Shown piece after piece: positions 1-9,170 of a stretch of DNA of 64,000 bases (positions are counted from its first letter, which is position 1; the number at the start of each line of letters is the position of its first letter). Location of the stretch: positions 186,001 through 250,000 of the forward strand of contig JAVBLI010000009.1 in NCBI GenBank assembly GCA_031553595.1, in the 5' to 3' direction. The notes under the pieces were generated by a model, which saw only the letters and a list, made by a program, of their open reading frames with translations, was not told where the DNA came from and ran no database searches. The stretch comes from RGIG3701 sp031553595 (GTDB lineage: Bacteria; Planctomycetota; Planctomycetia; Pirellulales; Thermoguttaceae). Both the position numbers and the translations under genes were made by a program.

Positions 1-2
1 GT

Positions 3-1055
3 TTCCCCTCATCCCGCTTTTTAACCGGAAAGAAGACGTTTTCACGGCCGTTTTTTTCGCGTATTTTTCTGCTCATTTTTTGTGTGAATGCTATTTTCGT
101 GGCATCTCATGCGGCGGCGGCCACGTACCAGACCAAAAATTTCACTGTCAGTGCGCATGATCCGAAGATTGCGCAGAAAATGGCCACGCGCGCGGAGGAG
201 CTACGTAAGAGTCTGGCGGAGTTATGGCTGGGAAAAACGCTCCCGAACTGGTTTAAACGTGCGGACATCAAAATCCGGATCGGCCAGCTCTCCCCCGGCG
301 GGCAGACCACGTTCATCTTTAATGACGGGGAGGTTTATGACTGGAACATGAGCATTCAGGGCACGGAGGAGCGGATTTATGATTCCGTTTTGCCGCATGA
401 AATCACGCACATGATTCTGGCCAGCCATTTTCGTCAGCCCGTCCCGCGCTGGGCGGATGAAGGCGCGGCCACGTTCACCGAATCCCTCGCGGAACGCCAA
501 AAATATCAAAAAATGCTTCTGCGCTATTTAAAAGGACAGCAGGGCATCCCCATGGACCGCCTTTTCGGAATGGATGAATACCCCCAGGACCCGCTTCCGC
601 TGTATGCGCAAGGATATTCCGTTTCAGAATTCCTGATCCGTCAGCGCGGCCCGAAGTATTTCGTTTATTTCGTGGAGTGCAGCATGCAGCGGAAATGTCC
701 GTGGAGCGAGCTGATTTACGACTGTTACGGGTATGAAACGCTCCAGGAACTCCAGGCGGACTGGGTGGCGTGGGTGGCGGACGGCTGTCCGGAATTTTTG
801 GGCAGTAATTTAATTGCCGGTGACCAGAAAACGCAGGAACAGGTGGTGGCGAATACGCAAAACCCGCAAAATTCCGAAGACGGCGTGCGTGAAGACGCGA
901 AAATCGTGCAGGCGTCCGCTGCTTTCAGTGAAGCCGGGGATTCTGGCGTCATGCCGGCCACATTCCAGGAGCGTGCTGGCGGGGCGGCGGCGGGAAATCC
1001 TCAGCCCGGGCATGAGGCGGTGCACTGGAAATCCACAGACATTCACCCGGAATAA
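3..1055 (+). CDS. Secreted peptidase MA-like metallopeptidase, 5' end outside window
   Basis: Probable exported zinc metallopeptidase of the gluzincin (peptidase MA-like) type. An HEITH motif (HExxH, bases about 396-410) is followed some 20 residues later by WADEGAATF, whose glutamate fits the third zinc ligand. The frame is open to the left edge with no stop. An internal GTG at 84 is the first start-type codon seen, but the residues before it (lysines and arginine, then a run of I, F and L) read as the front of a signal peptide ending near SHAAAA, so the true start is probably upstream of base 1. The last 90 residues are polar and low complexity. Substrate is unknown. A strong terminator follows. 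Family assignment is likely; activity is inferred. Confidence 0.72.
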   Translation, partial: FPSSRFLTGKKTFSRPFFSRIFLLIFCVNAIFVASHAAAATYQTKNFTVSAHDPKIAQKMATRAEELRKSLAELWLGKTLPNWFKRADIKIRIGQLSPGGQTTFIFNDGEVYDWNMSIQGTEERIYDSVLPHEITHMILASHFRQPVPRWADEGAATFTESLAERQKYQKMLLRYLKGQQGIPMDRLFGMDEYPQDPLPLYAQGYSVSEFLIRQRGPKYFVYFVECSMQRKCPWSELIYDCYGYETLQELQADWVAWVADGCPEFLGSNLIAGDQKTQEQVVANTQNPQNSEDGVREDAKIVQASAAFSEAGDSGVMPATFQERAGGAAAGNPQPGHEAVHWKSTDIHPE

Positions 1056-1092
1056 AATCTCCTCCCCGTTTTCATTTTTCACAGCATGATTC

Positions 1093-1130
1093 ACGCCCCG
1101 GCATGAGCGGCTCATCCGGGGCGTTTTTTT
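1093..1130 (+). terminator. Rho-independent terminator
   Basis: A GC-rich hairpin with outer arms ACGCCCCGG/CCGGGGCGT and inner arms ATGAG/CTCAT is followed by seven T residues. It ends the metallopeptidase transcript. Confidence 0.85.
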
Positions 1131-1263
1131 GGGGCACCTGACTGTCCGAAAATTCCCGCATTCCGCACATCTTCTCATTTTTTCTTCAAAAAAAGTCCTT
1201 TTCTCAAAAAAAACATACCATTTTTATGAAAATGTGATAAACTCTTTTTAGAGGAGAGAAGGT

Positions 1264-4200
1264 ATGCCCTTAAATATTAAAGGAATGAAAGACCATTTTT
1301 TGGTTTTCGCCGCGTTTCTTATGATTTTATGCGCGGCGATTCAGGGGGGGTGTGCGCCGCGTTCATTTTATGACCCCACGGGAAAACGGTTATTCAGTGA
1401 CGGCCGTGCCGCGCCGCCGCCTTCCGCGGAAGGTGATGCCGCACCTGCGGCGGCTGCGCGTCTTTCTTCCGGGCCGGCTGCGGACACGCGAGAGACGGTG
1501 GTGCGTGGAAATGACCAGCGTTCCACGCGCGTCGTGCCGGCGGTGGAGCCGAACGCCGTACCGGAGTGGGAGCCGCGGGACATTATTCTTGGGCCGCCGC
1601 AGTACGTGGCGTCTCCCGGGGCGGAGGTGATTTTCGTGGCGGGTGTCCGCGACCATGGTGGGTATTTACGCACGAATCAGCCCGTGGAGTGGAACATCAG
1701 TAAAGAGAGCGTGGGACATTTCGTGCGGCTGGAAGGCCGGCAGTGGCGGAATCTGATGGTGGGGGACTTTACGCTGCCAAGAATTGAGTCGGACACGCAC
1801 GCCGTGAGCACCACGTCCCGCACGGAGCAGGTGCTGGATCGGGGAACGCCGCGGACGGATGATGATATTCGCGTGCTGCGCGGGCAGACGTGGATTTCGG
1901 TTACCTCGCCGCGGGAGGGAATTACGTGGGTGACGGTTTCCGCGAAAAACATTAAAGACTGGGAAAAACGCACGCAGACGGCCCGCGTTTTTTGGGTGGA
2001 TGCCGTGTTTAAGCTCCCGGAGTCTCCGCGGGTGATCGATTTCGGCGGGCGTTACACCATGATCACGTCTCTGAAACGCGGCAGTGACGGTCGCCCTCTG
2101 GCCAACTGGCGCGTGCGGTACGAAATCCCCGGCGGTTCCACGGCCGTTTTCCCGGATGGAAATAAAATGCTGGAAGTGCTCACGGATGCTCAGGGTGAAG
2201 CGCGGCTGGACATTCTCCAGAGTATTTCCCGGCAGGAGGACACGGACGTCAGCGTTCAGATCATCCGCCCGGCGGAGGCGGGGACGGCGTTTTCGCAGCC
2301 CGTGGTCGTCCAGCAGGGGAAGGTGCGTTACCGCTGGATGCCGAACACGCTGGCGGTGCAGAAATCGCTTCCGCCGCGGGCGAATGTGGGGGAAACGGTC
2401 ATGGGCACGATTTCCATCACGAATGTTACGGAGCAGCCGCTGACGAACATCCGCGTTTCGGAGATGCTGGCGGATGGTTTTTCGCTGGTGGAGAGCATGC
2501 CGAAAGCGGTTCCGGCGGTGGACGGTGCCTCCTGGATTCTGGAAACGCTCGGCCCGCGCGAAACGCATGTGATTCAGACCACTTACCGCGTGCAGAGCCC
2601 GGGGACGTACGCCAGTTGCGCTCGCGCGACGGTCGAAAAGCTGGGGAATCAGCTGGTGGTGGAAAGTTGCGCGACGGTTTTCGCGGGAGACCCGAATGCT
2701 GTGCACACCCCGGGAGCCCCGGCTGGTGGAAATGATCCGGAAACGCGGGATCCGTTTATGACGCCCGGCGGTGGAGCACCGGCACTTTTACCGCTCCCGC
2801 CGCCGCCCATGACGGATGGCCCGTCCGAAATTTCTCCCGGAACTTCTCCGGAGGCGGGGAGAACGTATGAGGGAGCGTCCGGAACACGGGACGCCGGTCT
2901 CTCTTCAGGAGCGGGGACGGGTGGCGGTGCCGGAAGTGTGCCTGCGGGAAGCGGCGGACTTTTCCCCGGGACGGCTTCTGAAAAAGAAGCGCCCGGCGGT
3001 CATGCGGCGGCGAATGCGATCACGGCTTCCGGCGTGCCGCGTGCGCCGGTGCATCCGGAAGAGCCTGCGGACGCGCTGATCGGTCTGGACATTATTACAG
3101 ATGCGTATGTCCGCCTGGAAGAAGATCTTCAGGTGCGTCTGGCGGTGCAGAATCGTGCTGGAAAGCCGCTGGAAAAACTGAGCATTCGGGTGGCGACGTC
3201 CCAGGGGCTGGATAATAAAAAAGGCCCGGACAAAACGCGGCTTGAACGCGCTCTGGGGAATATGGAGCCCGGGAAGCGGATGCTGCTGGGGCTGCCGCTG
3301 AAGGCCATCATCGCGGGGGATCAGTCCATTTCGGTGACGCTTTATGATGAATCGCGGGAGATCATGTATACGCGCGGCGTGACGGTCCGTGTTCTGGCAC
3401 CGGGAGAATCCGTCCCTGGTCTTTCCGGCTTCCGTGAAACCGCGGCGACTGGCGCGACGGGTGATGCGGTGCGTGGCGCAACCGGTGATGCTGCACGCGG
3501 TACCGGCGGTGATACGGGCGCTGACCCGCGAATTCCCGGCGGTGAAACCGACGCTTCCGCGGCGGCATCCTCTGGTACGGTCCCCGGCGAGCGTCCGGAA
3601 TCCCGCCTGAATCTCCGCGTGGAAGGCCCGGCCCAAGTAAAACAGGGTGAAAAGGTTCTCTTCTCCATCTGGGTGAATAACCCCACGGCGGTGGCGTTTC
3701 CGGATTTAAAAGTGCAGCTGAAAACGGCACCGGAAGTGATGTTATACCGGAGCACGGAAAAGCTCCAGCGTCCCAGCGGCGTCCCCGCTTTCTGGATGTG
3801 CGATTTACGCCCTTCCGGCACGTACCATTACCGCGCGGAGTATCTCTGCCAGACGCCTGCGGAACGGGTGCAGAATGAAGTTTCCCTGATTCTGGATGGC
3901 CGGGAGCTGGCGGTGAAGACGTTTTCATTCCAGGTAATCGCGGATCCCGTTCAATTTCCGCCCGCGCCGCCGCCGCTGTTTGCACCCCCGCTGTCCTCGC
4001 CACCTGTATCCCCGCCACCCGTGTCTGCACCTCCAGTGTCCACTCCACCGGCGTCCGCTCCTCCTGCATCCACGCTTCCGTCAGACATGCCGCCGTTGCT
4101 GGGGTTACCGCCGCTGTCTTCTGCTCCCGGCGCGTCCGGTACGGAAGAAATCGGAGACGGGCTTCCTTCCGCCATTTCACCCACTTCGCCGGGACGTTCC

Positions 4201-4809
4201 CCCGCCGCTGCTTCCGGGCCGTATGAAACCTCGCTGGCCCCGGCTGCCATGCCGCGTGCGGCGGTGATTCCGGAAATTTCCGAGCATACCACCGTGGGAG
4301 ATGTTTTAGGGGAGCGTCAGAGTCCGGGAAATACCGGCGAGGACAAAAAAATGAGTCCCGAGAAAAATACCGGCGTGAAGGCGGAAGCGGATGCCGCCGG
4401 GAGTGGGGCGGATCTTGAAACGCCGCCACTTTCCCTGGAAATCCGTGCGTCTGCGGAAGTCGCTTATCTCGGCCAGCCGTTTTATTACACGCTTACCATG
4501 ACGAATACCACGGCCGAGCCCATCCGAAAAGTTCTCCTGCTGACGGCGCTGCCGCCGGATTCCCTGGCCATTCAGCGTGACGGCATCCAGAAGCCGGAAA
4601 GCGTCACGGTGGAGAGCGTTCATGACGGCCTGATCCAGTTTTCCGTCATCCCGGAGCTGGCGGCGGGCGAGACCATGCAGTTCAAAATTCCCGTCCGCCC
4701 CCTCCGCGAAGAGCGTGTGGAAATCAGCGTCCGCGCGGTGGCGGCCGGCATTCCCATGATGTCTGAAATGAAAGAAACCCAGATCCGAAACGCCGCGGCA
4801 GAGGAGTGA
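1264..4809 (+). CDS. Large exported protein with DUF11/CARDB-like repeats
   Basis: 1181-residue envelope or surface protein of unknown role. The N-terminus has a hydrophobic signal segment (residues 10-27) followed by Cys30; the box QGGC is not a canonical lipobox, so lipidation is uncertain. At least four immunoglobulin-like repeats of the DUF11/CARDB style are visible near residues 364-480, 605-720, 780-895 and 1055-1175, each with a pattern like VGETVxGTISITNVTxxPLTNI. They are separated by disordered Gly/Ala/Pro-rich linkers, including a proline-rich tract at residues 900-945. DUF11 repeats are typical of adhesive or structural surface proteins. The start is set by GAGGAGAGAAGGT just before the ATG. 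It converges with the membrane protein gene downstream. Confidence 0.7.
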   Translation: MPLNIKGMKDHFLVFAAFLMILCAAIQGGCAPRSFYDPTGKRLFSDGRAAPPPSAEGDAAPAAAARLSSGPAADTRETVVRGNDQRSTRVVPAVEPNAVPEWEPRDIILGPPQYVASPGAEVIFVAGVRDHGGYLRTNQPVEWNISKESVGHFVRLEGRQWRNLMVGDFTLPRIESDTHAVSTTSRTEQVLDRGTPRTDDDIRVLRGQTWISVTSPREGITWVTVSAKNIKDWEKRTQTARVFWVDAVFKLPESPRVIDFGGRYTMITSLKRGSDGRPLANWRVRYEIPGGSTAVFPDGNKMLEVLTDAQGEARLDILQSISRQEDTDVSVQIIRPAEAGTAFSQPVVVQQGKVRYRWMPNTLAVQKSLPPRANVGETVMGTISITNVTEQPLTNIRVSEMLADGFSLVESMPKAVPAVDGASWILETLGPRETHVIQTTYRVQSPGTYASCARATVEKLGNQLVVESCATVFAGDPNAVHTPGAPAGGNDPETRDPFMTPGGGAPALLPLPPPPMTDGPSEISPGTSPEAGRTYEGASGTRDAGLSSGAGTGGGAGSVPAGSGGLFPGTASEKEAPGGHAAANAITASGVPRAPVHPEEPADALIGLDIITDAYVRLEEDLQVRLAVQNRAGKPLEKLSIRVATSQGLDNKKGPDKTRLERALGNMEPGKRMLLGLPLKAIIAGDQSISVTLYDESREIMYTRGVTVRVLAPGESVPGLSGFRETAATGATGDAVRGATGDAARGTGGDTGADPRIPGGETDASAAASSGTVPGERPESRLNLRVEGPAQVKQGEKVLFSIWVNNPTAVAFPDLKVQLKTAPEVMLYRSTEKLQRPSGVPAFWMCDLRPSGTYHYRAEYLCQTPAERVQNEVSLILDGRELAVKTFSFQVIADPVQFPPAPPPLFAPPLSSPPVSPPPVSAPPVSTPPASAPPASTLPSDMPPLLGLPPLSSAPGASGTEEIGDGLPSAISPTSPGRSPAAASGPYETSLAPAAMPRAAVIPEISEHTTVGDVLGERQSPGNTGEDKKMSPEKNTGVKAEADAAGSGADLETPPLSLEIRASAEVAYLGQPFYYTLTMTNTTAEPIRKVLLLTALPPDSLAIQRDGIQKPESVTVESVHDGLIQFSVIPELAAGETMQFKIPVRPLREERVEISVRAVAAGIPMMSEMKETQIRNAAAEE

Positions 4810-4902
4810 GGAGGGAATGTGGGATGAGGAAGCCGGTTTTTCTTCGCTCACCTCTTTATAAGTTGCGCTGCGTTCTGCTCGCGGCGTATGAACCGTTTTT
4901 TT

Positions 4903-5835
4903 CTAATTCGCTCCACTTTCGGCGAAAAACGTCAGCTGCTCCCCGCTGGCGAGAATGCATGACACCGTGTAAAAAATGATCAGGTACGGCAGGGCGAAAA
5001 TCACCATGATCCCTCCCGTAAGTCCCGTGGCCAGCACAAAAAACACCGTGTACGTCAGACCCAGCAGCAGCACTTGTACCGCGTTCCGCGCGGCCATGGC
5101 CACGGAATAATAAAGCGTCTGGGGAAACGTCATCCTTCGGGTCACCAGCAGCCAAAACCCCGGCAGGAAAAGCAGCAGAATGACGGCGGTATAAACAGCC
5201 GTCTCGATCCAAAATTCCATGCTCCACTGCCGCGGCCTGAACAGAAGCTGCATCCACGGCCGGCCCTGGAGATTCTGCAGAAAAAAGACGGCCGCCCCGC
5301 ACAGAATCAGCAGGCAGACACCGCCCAGATACATCACCGTGCGAAACATTTCTCCCAGCGTGGCAAGATAAATATCCTGATAATCCGCATGCCCGGTACG
5401 CACCAGACGGGTAAAATAACGCTGCGTCCCGGCTAAAATCCAGAAAGCCATCAGCACGCCCAGAACACTGACAGTAATAAAAATTCCGCCCAGCGGCCCC
5501 CAGAAAATATCCCCCTGCACGGCCAGCCGCTCCACCGGAATGCGGTCCCCCAGCGTGGCGTCCACCGGAAACGTGGTCGTGGTCCCCCATGCAAAAAGCC
5601 AGTACAGCAGTGGCCCCAGCCCCGCAAAAACGCACGCGGGAAGGATGGCCAGGAACGTCCCTAGCAGGCATTTCTTCATGTTCCGCAAAAAAACACGGTG
5701 CGAAAAACGCAGCACGTCCGTCACCGCCAGCGTCCTGGGCACGACTTCCCGCGGAATCCCCGTGGAAAGCACCGAAACGCGTGTGTCTTCCTCCACTTCC
5801 GTGGGTGCCGTGAAAGGGTTCTTTTCCGTCATCAT
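4903..5835 (-). CDS. Polytopic membrane protein of unknown function
   Basis: 310 residues with a polar N-terminus (about 55 residues) and about five or six hydrophobic segments. The first is KCLLGTFLAILPACVFAGLG and the last ends near residue 300. The layout resembles DUF4013/DUF975-type membrane proteins, but no diagnostic motif is seen, so no function is assigned. Two ATG codons stand in tandem at the start without a clear Shine-Dalgarno. The upstream region carries a 62-bp module shared with the gene at 8259. Confidence 0.6.
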   Translation of the reverse strand: MMTEKNPFTAPTEVEEDTRVSVLSTGIPREVVPRTLAVTDVLRFSHRVFLRNMKKCLLGTFLAILPACVFAGLGPLLYWLFAWGTTTTFPVDATLGDRIPVERLAVQGDIFWGPLGGIFITVSVLGVLMAFWILAGTQRYFTRLVRTGHADYQDIYLATLGEMFRTVMYLGGVCLLILCGAAVFFLQNLQGRPWMQLLFRPRQWSMEFWIETAVYTAVILLLFLPGFWLLVTRRMTFPQTLYYSVAMAARNAVQVLLLGLTYTVFFVLATGLTGGIMVIFALPYLIIFYTVSCILASGEQLTFFAESGAN

Positions 5836-5921
5836 GGAATCACGCCTGAAGTTTCTGACAAAAAAACGGGGACGAAAACCACGCCCCCGGATTTTTTGTT
5901 TTCCGATTTTTCCGCTGTATA

Positions 5922-5983
5922 TACTCGGAACCGTTGAGTTTTTCCACCTGTCCGCCGATTACCCTTCGGGAAATATGGCTTCC
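5922..5983 (-). promoter_or_regulatory. Conserved 62-bp upstream module, copy 1
   Basis: Read on the minus strand, toward the membrane protein gene, this matches bases 8173-8233 (plus strand) at about 51 of 62 positions with one gap. Shared blocks are TTTCCCGAA, ATCGGCGGAC, GGAAAAACTCAAC and GTTCC. It runs straight into TATATA, a -10-like hexamer at the same place as TAGAAT in copy 2. In both copies it lies in the sense orientation upstream of an envelope-protein gene. A promoter plus activator site is the best reading; a leader RNA is the alternative. The rest of 5836-6159 holds nothing else recognised. Confidence 0.55.
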
Positions 5984-6159
5984 GAACTTCCAAGGAACGG
6001 AATTTTCAAGTGGCGTGGGTATATAAAAAAAGTGAGGGCAAGGATCATTCGCAGGAAAGCCCAGGCCGCTCCGAGGGAAAGAAGAATTTTTGAGAATAAT
6101 TCCTCTCTTCCCGGCTGCGGCGACTTACCCCTCTTCAAAAAATATTAGTATTTTCCGCC

Positions 6160-6690
6160 TCAGTTCGGCGCCAGCGTACACGTGATCCGTTTTCCCTGCC
6201 GGGAGGGCGCCGACTCAACTTTCGCGCTATCCGCCAGCAACGCAATCACTTGCTGCATCATTTTTTCCCCTTCTTGGATGTGTGCCAATTCACGCCCACG
6301 AAACTGAATGGAGACGGTTACTTTATCCTTTTTTTCAAGGAATCCGCGTGCGTTATTCACTTTCACCATCACATCATTCTCACCCGTGCCAGGCCGAAGA
6401 CGAATTTCTTTGATTTTCACCTGATGAGGATGATTTTTGGACTGCTTTTTCGCCATCTGGTATTTAAATTTACCATAATCCATAATCCGGCACACCGGCG
6501 GCTTTTCATTCGGGGCGACTTCCACTAAATCCAGGCCAGCCTCCGCCGCCCGATCCAGCGCCTTCTGTAAAGGCAAGATCCCTAACTGGGTTCCATCATC
6601 CGCAACCACGCGTACTTCCCGCGCTCGAATACTCTCATTCACCCTCTGCTGATTTTTACCTTCATTCGCGGGGCTTTTACGTAAGTTCAT
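6160..6690 (-). CDS. infC: Translation initiation factor IF-3
   Basis: 176-residue IF-3, which binds the 30S subunit, prevents premature 50S joining and proofreads the start codon. The N-domain opens with RVNESIRAREVRVV and contains LDLVEVAPNEKPPVCRIMDY; the C-domain has IRLRPGTGENDVMVK and RGRELAHIQ. Length is normal. The start is ATG, not the rare AUU that gives IF-3 autoregulation in enterics, with a strong GAAGGAG 13 bases upstream. The 5' leader contains an 8-bp hairpin (about 6748-6765). The usual partners rpmI and rplT do not follow, which is unusual. Confidence 0.97.
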   Translation of the reverse strand: MNLRKSPANEGKNQQRVNESIRAREVRVVADDGTQLGILPLQKALDRAAEAGLDLVEVAPNEKPPVCRIMDYGKFKYQMAKKQSKNHPHQVKIKEIRLRPGTGENDVMVKVNNARGFLEKKDKVTVSIQFRGRELAHIQEGEKMMQQVIALLADSAKVESAPSRQGKRITCTLAPN

Positions 6691-6977
6691 CCGCTAATAT
6701 ACTCCTTCTGTAAAACAAAAACCACACATTCTCTCTCAGCGTGCACCGTGGGGGTACACCCTCACCACAGTTCACAGACGAAACAGCACCGCCTGAGAAT
6801 TTATACTATATATAACAGTAAATCGTACTTTCCGGCCGGCGTCAAGAGTTTTTTCAGATTTTTTTAAAAAACATGGCATCTTTCCCCAAATTTTTCGCTT
6901 TTTTCCCGTCAGACTAGCCCTAAAGTGATTTTTGTCGCATGTTTTCACGCAAAATTGCAATTTGCACAAAAATAGAA

Positions 6978-7547
6978 TCACGGGATCCCGCCGGACTTGC
7001 GCATTTTCTCGCGCGCACGGGAAAGCATGGGGCCCACCGAATTTTCCGGGATGTTCAATTCCTCGGCGATATCCGCGTAAGAACGCCCTTCCAGATGATA
7101 AGCGCGGATGAGCCAGGCTTCCTGCTGCGGCAATTCTTTCAGCAGAAACTCCACTTCTTCGCGATCTTCCAGCCATTTTTCGCCCAAAGAATCCTTGGCG
7201 GCCGGCAGCGCGGACTCTCGCGTGGGATTCACATTCGCGTGCAGCCGTTTCTGCAAAATATTCCGCACGACCACGCGCCGCACCACCACTGTCAGGTACG
7301 TCGCCAGGCTGCTGTTTCCGCGAAAACGCCGTAAAATGGCGAAATTATCCGTCAGAATGGCGGCAAAAGCCTCATTTACCAGCTCATCATGATCTTCCGC
7401 CGAAAGATAAATATTACGAGAGACGGACGTATGTCGAATCACGTGGTACACCAGCCCGATAAACCGGTCCACGAAATCCTCCCACGCACGCGGCTGACGG
7501 CTCAGGCACCGTTCCAGGAGGTTACGATCAATTTCAGAAAGAGCCAT
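6978..7547 (-). CDS. ECF-like sigma-70 family RNA polymerase sigma factor
   Basis: 189 residues. A region 2-like block (EDFVDRFIGLVYHVIRHTS to LATYLTVVVRRVVVRNIL) precedes a region 4 helix-turn-helix (EGRSYADIAEELNIPENSV, then RAREKMRK). It lacks regions 1 and 3, as expected of an ECF or other small alternative sigma factor. No anti-sigma gene is adjacent; infC lies downstream on the same strand after a gap of nearly 290 bp. A good housekeeping-type promoter precedes it. Target genes cannot be read from the sequence. Confidence 0.85.
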   Translation of the reverse strand: MALSEIDRNLLERCLSRQPRAWEDFVDRFIGLVYHVIRHTSVSRNIYLSAEDHDELVNEAFAAILTDNFAILRRFRGNSSLATYLTVVVRRVVVRNILQKRLHANVNPTRESALPAAKDSLGEKWLEDREEVEFLLKELPQQEAWLIRAYHLEGRSYADIAEELNIPENSVGPMLSRAREKMRKSGGIP

Positions 7548-7595
7548 TTACGAGTTCCCCGTCTCAAGTGGTCATACGACAATCCGCATACCTTC

Positions 7596-7623
7596 ATTAT
7601 AATAGAGGGAACTGGAAAAGCAA
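7596..7623 (-). promoter_or_regulatory. Sigma-70-type promoter of the sigma factor gene
   Basis: On the minus strand TTGCTT is followed after 16 bases by TATAAT, about 50 bases before the sigma-factor ATG. Confidence 0.55.
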
Positions 7624-8172
7624 GAATGAAAACACCGTTTTAATAAATTTTCCATGGAAAACCGCAAGAAAGAGACGCTTTTTGCATAAAGTATCAGTGA
7701 AATGGATTACGGAAGACGTGCCATTATTTTTGCGCGATGCGCCTGCTTTTGTGGAATAATGCGTGAAAAGTTCGCCGGAGTGATGGGCCGTTTTAACGCT
7801 CGCGTTTTCATGCCGAATGATGATTTTTCACCAGCCCGGCTGGCGATTCACCAGACACTCTGTGTCGGTTCACCAGCTGCGAATGCGGCGATTCACCGGC
7901 TGGCAGGTATCCATGTTATTCACCACAATAAGTTGCCAGGCCGCAAACTTTTTTTAATTTCACTATTTTCCTGTACCCGTTAACTCGCACATTCCGCAAC
8001 AAAATTTCCTCGCTCATCCGGAAATACCGCTGATTTGTACCCACCGGAAAAACCGAAATAAGTTATACTGGCAGTTTTTTTGATAATCAGGCGCCCCACC
8101 ACCATAGAAGGTGCGTATGCGCTAAAGGATAAGATACAAAAATAACTTGTTTTTTTCGTTCTCGGCCAAGCC
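7624..8172. other. Gene-poor intergenic stretch with spaced TTCACCAG repeats
   Basis: No convincing gene is seen. Short open frames here lack ribosome binding sites and family features. Between 7827 and 7926 the word TTCACCAG occurs three times and near-matches TTCACCGG and TTCACCAC once each, starting at 7827, 7847, 7869, 7892 and 7919 (spacing 20-27 bp). This could be an operator array or a decayed repeat. Confidence 0.4.
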
Positions 8173-8233
8173 AGGAGCCGGATTTCCCGAAAGGTGATCG
8201 GCGGACGACGGAAAAACTCAACCGTTCCAAGTA
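8173..8233 (+). promoter_or_regulatory. Conserved upstream module, copy 2
   Basis: Same element as at 5922-5983 on the other strand. It is followed at once by TAGAAT (8232-8237). GGAAAA (8210-8215) lies 16 bases before that hexamer and could serve as a -35. Only about 15 bases would remain between the predicted transcript start and the ATG at 8259, which argues for a promoter/activator module rather than a leader RNA. Confidence 0.55.
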
Positions 8234-8258
8234 GAATATTCGATGAAGGGGAATTCCC

Positions 8259-8963
8259 ATGAAAAGAATGTGTGTTTTTAGTGTCGGCGCCATGACTTTC
8301 GCGGCGGCGGGAATCATTTTCTTTGCCGCGCAAGGCGGTTTTGCGCAAGACGATTTCAGTTTTCTGGGAGACCTCGGCACGCTGCCGATGGACGCTGAAA
8401 TGGATGACACCCTGGACGCGGACATGGGGGCGGGCATTCTGTCGCCCGTGGACGCACTTCCTGGTGGGGGGGCCGCGACGTTCGAGTTGCCCGCGGATGA
8501 CGCCGCGGCGCTGACCGGGGAAGGAATTTTGGAAGACGGGCCGGAAACCGCTCCGCAGGCGTACACGGCAGCCAAAACATCCCCCATTTTAGAGTCGACG
8601 GTGACCAAAGAAACAGGGGCTCCGATTCTTCCTCCGCCGACCAGTCCGGCGCCGAAATCCGCGCTGCAGGCCCCACCCGTTCCGGTGCAGGCCGCTGCCC
8701 CGGTGCCCGCCGCTCCGCTTCAGGAGACGCAGCCCGTCGCGGTGAATTATCCGGATTGCCCCGACTGTCCGCCGCTGTTCTTCGGGGGGCATCATCAGCG
8801 TCCGCTGTTCACCGGACGTGTCCCTGCGGAACGCGCGCATGCCCCGGTATTTACGGGAGGCCGCCGCGGTGCTTCACGTCAGCAGCCCATGCAAGACCCC
8901 TATTACACCCTTCGCGGCCCCCGGCATTTCGATGATCCGAATCCCCGCCCGATCGGCCGGTAA
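8259..8963 (+). CDS. Small secreted Ala/Pro-rich protein
   Basis: 234 residues. It has a clear signal peptide (MKRMCVFSVGAMTF... ending near GGFAQ) and then an acidic Ala/Pro-rich body with no recognisable domain. The C-terminal third has YPDCPDCPPL, the only cysteines of the mature protein, and a basic His/Arg/Pro-rich end. Start supported by GAAGGGGAA before the ATG. It lies alone behind the conserved module. Function unknown. Confidence 0.65.
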   Translation: MKRMCVFSVGAMTFAAAGIIFFAAQGGFAQDDFSFLGDLGTLPMDAEMDDTLDADMGAGILSPVDALPGGGAATFELPADDAAALTGEGILEDGPETAPQAYTAAKTSPILESTVTKETGAPILPPPTSPAPKSALQAPPVPVQAAAPVPAAPLQETQPVAVNYPDCPDCPPLFFGGHHQRPLFTGRVPAERAHAPVFTGGRRGASRQQPMQDPYYTLRGPRHFDDPNPRPIGR

Positions 8964-9046
8964 GCATACGGAAAAATAATTTCTGAATACAGTATGCGGA
9001 GTGCCGCGTGGGTAAAATGATCCACTCGGCATTTCGCATTTCGCTT

Positions 9047-9086
9047 AAAAAAAGCCGTCCCGCTCCCTCCTGGCGCGTGACGGCTT
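9047..9086 (-). terminator. Terminator of the DUF3793-flavodoxin operon
   Basis: On the minus strand AAGCCGTC and GACGGCTT form an 8-bp stem followed by a run of T residues, about 85 bases past the flavodoxin stop. Confidence 0.75.
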
Positions 9087-9170
9087 GGCACATGAAACAC
9101 GCATCCTCCGTGATTCTCTTCGATTCCATCTTTCAGCTGCCCAGTTCCGATTTTCGACGGATCAGCTCGC

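Noticed and set aside
4799..4856. Further family B locus after the DUF11-like gene
   Set aside because: Left words (GAGGAGTGAGGAGGG) exist, but the complementary arm is only about 9 bp.
7827..7926. Possible CRISPR array
   Set aside because: Repeat unit is only 8 bp, spacers 12-19 bp, and no cas gene is present.
7702..7983. 93-codon frame between the sigma factor and the secreted protein
   Set aside because: No ribosome binding site, no family; it reads through the TTCACCAG words.
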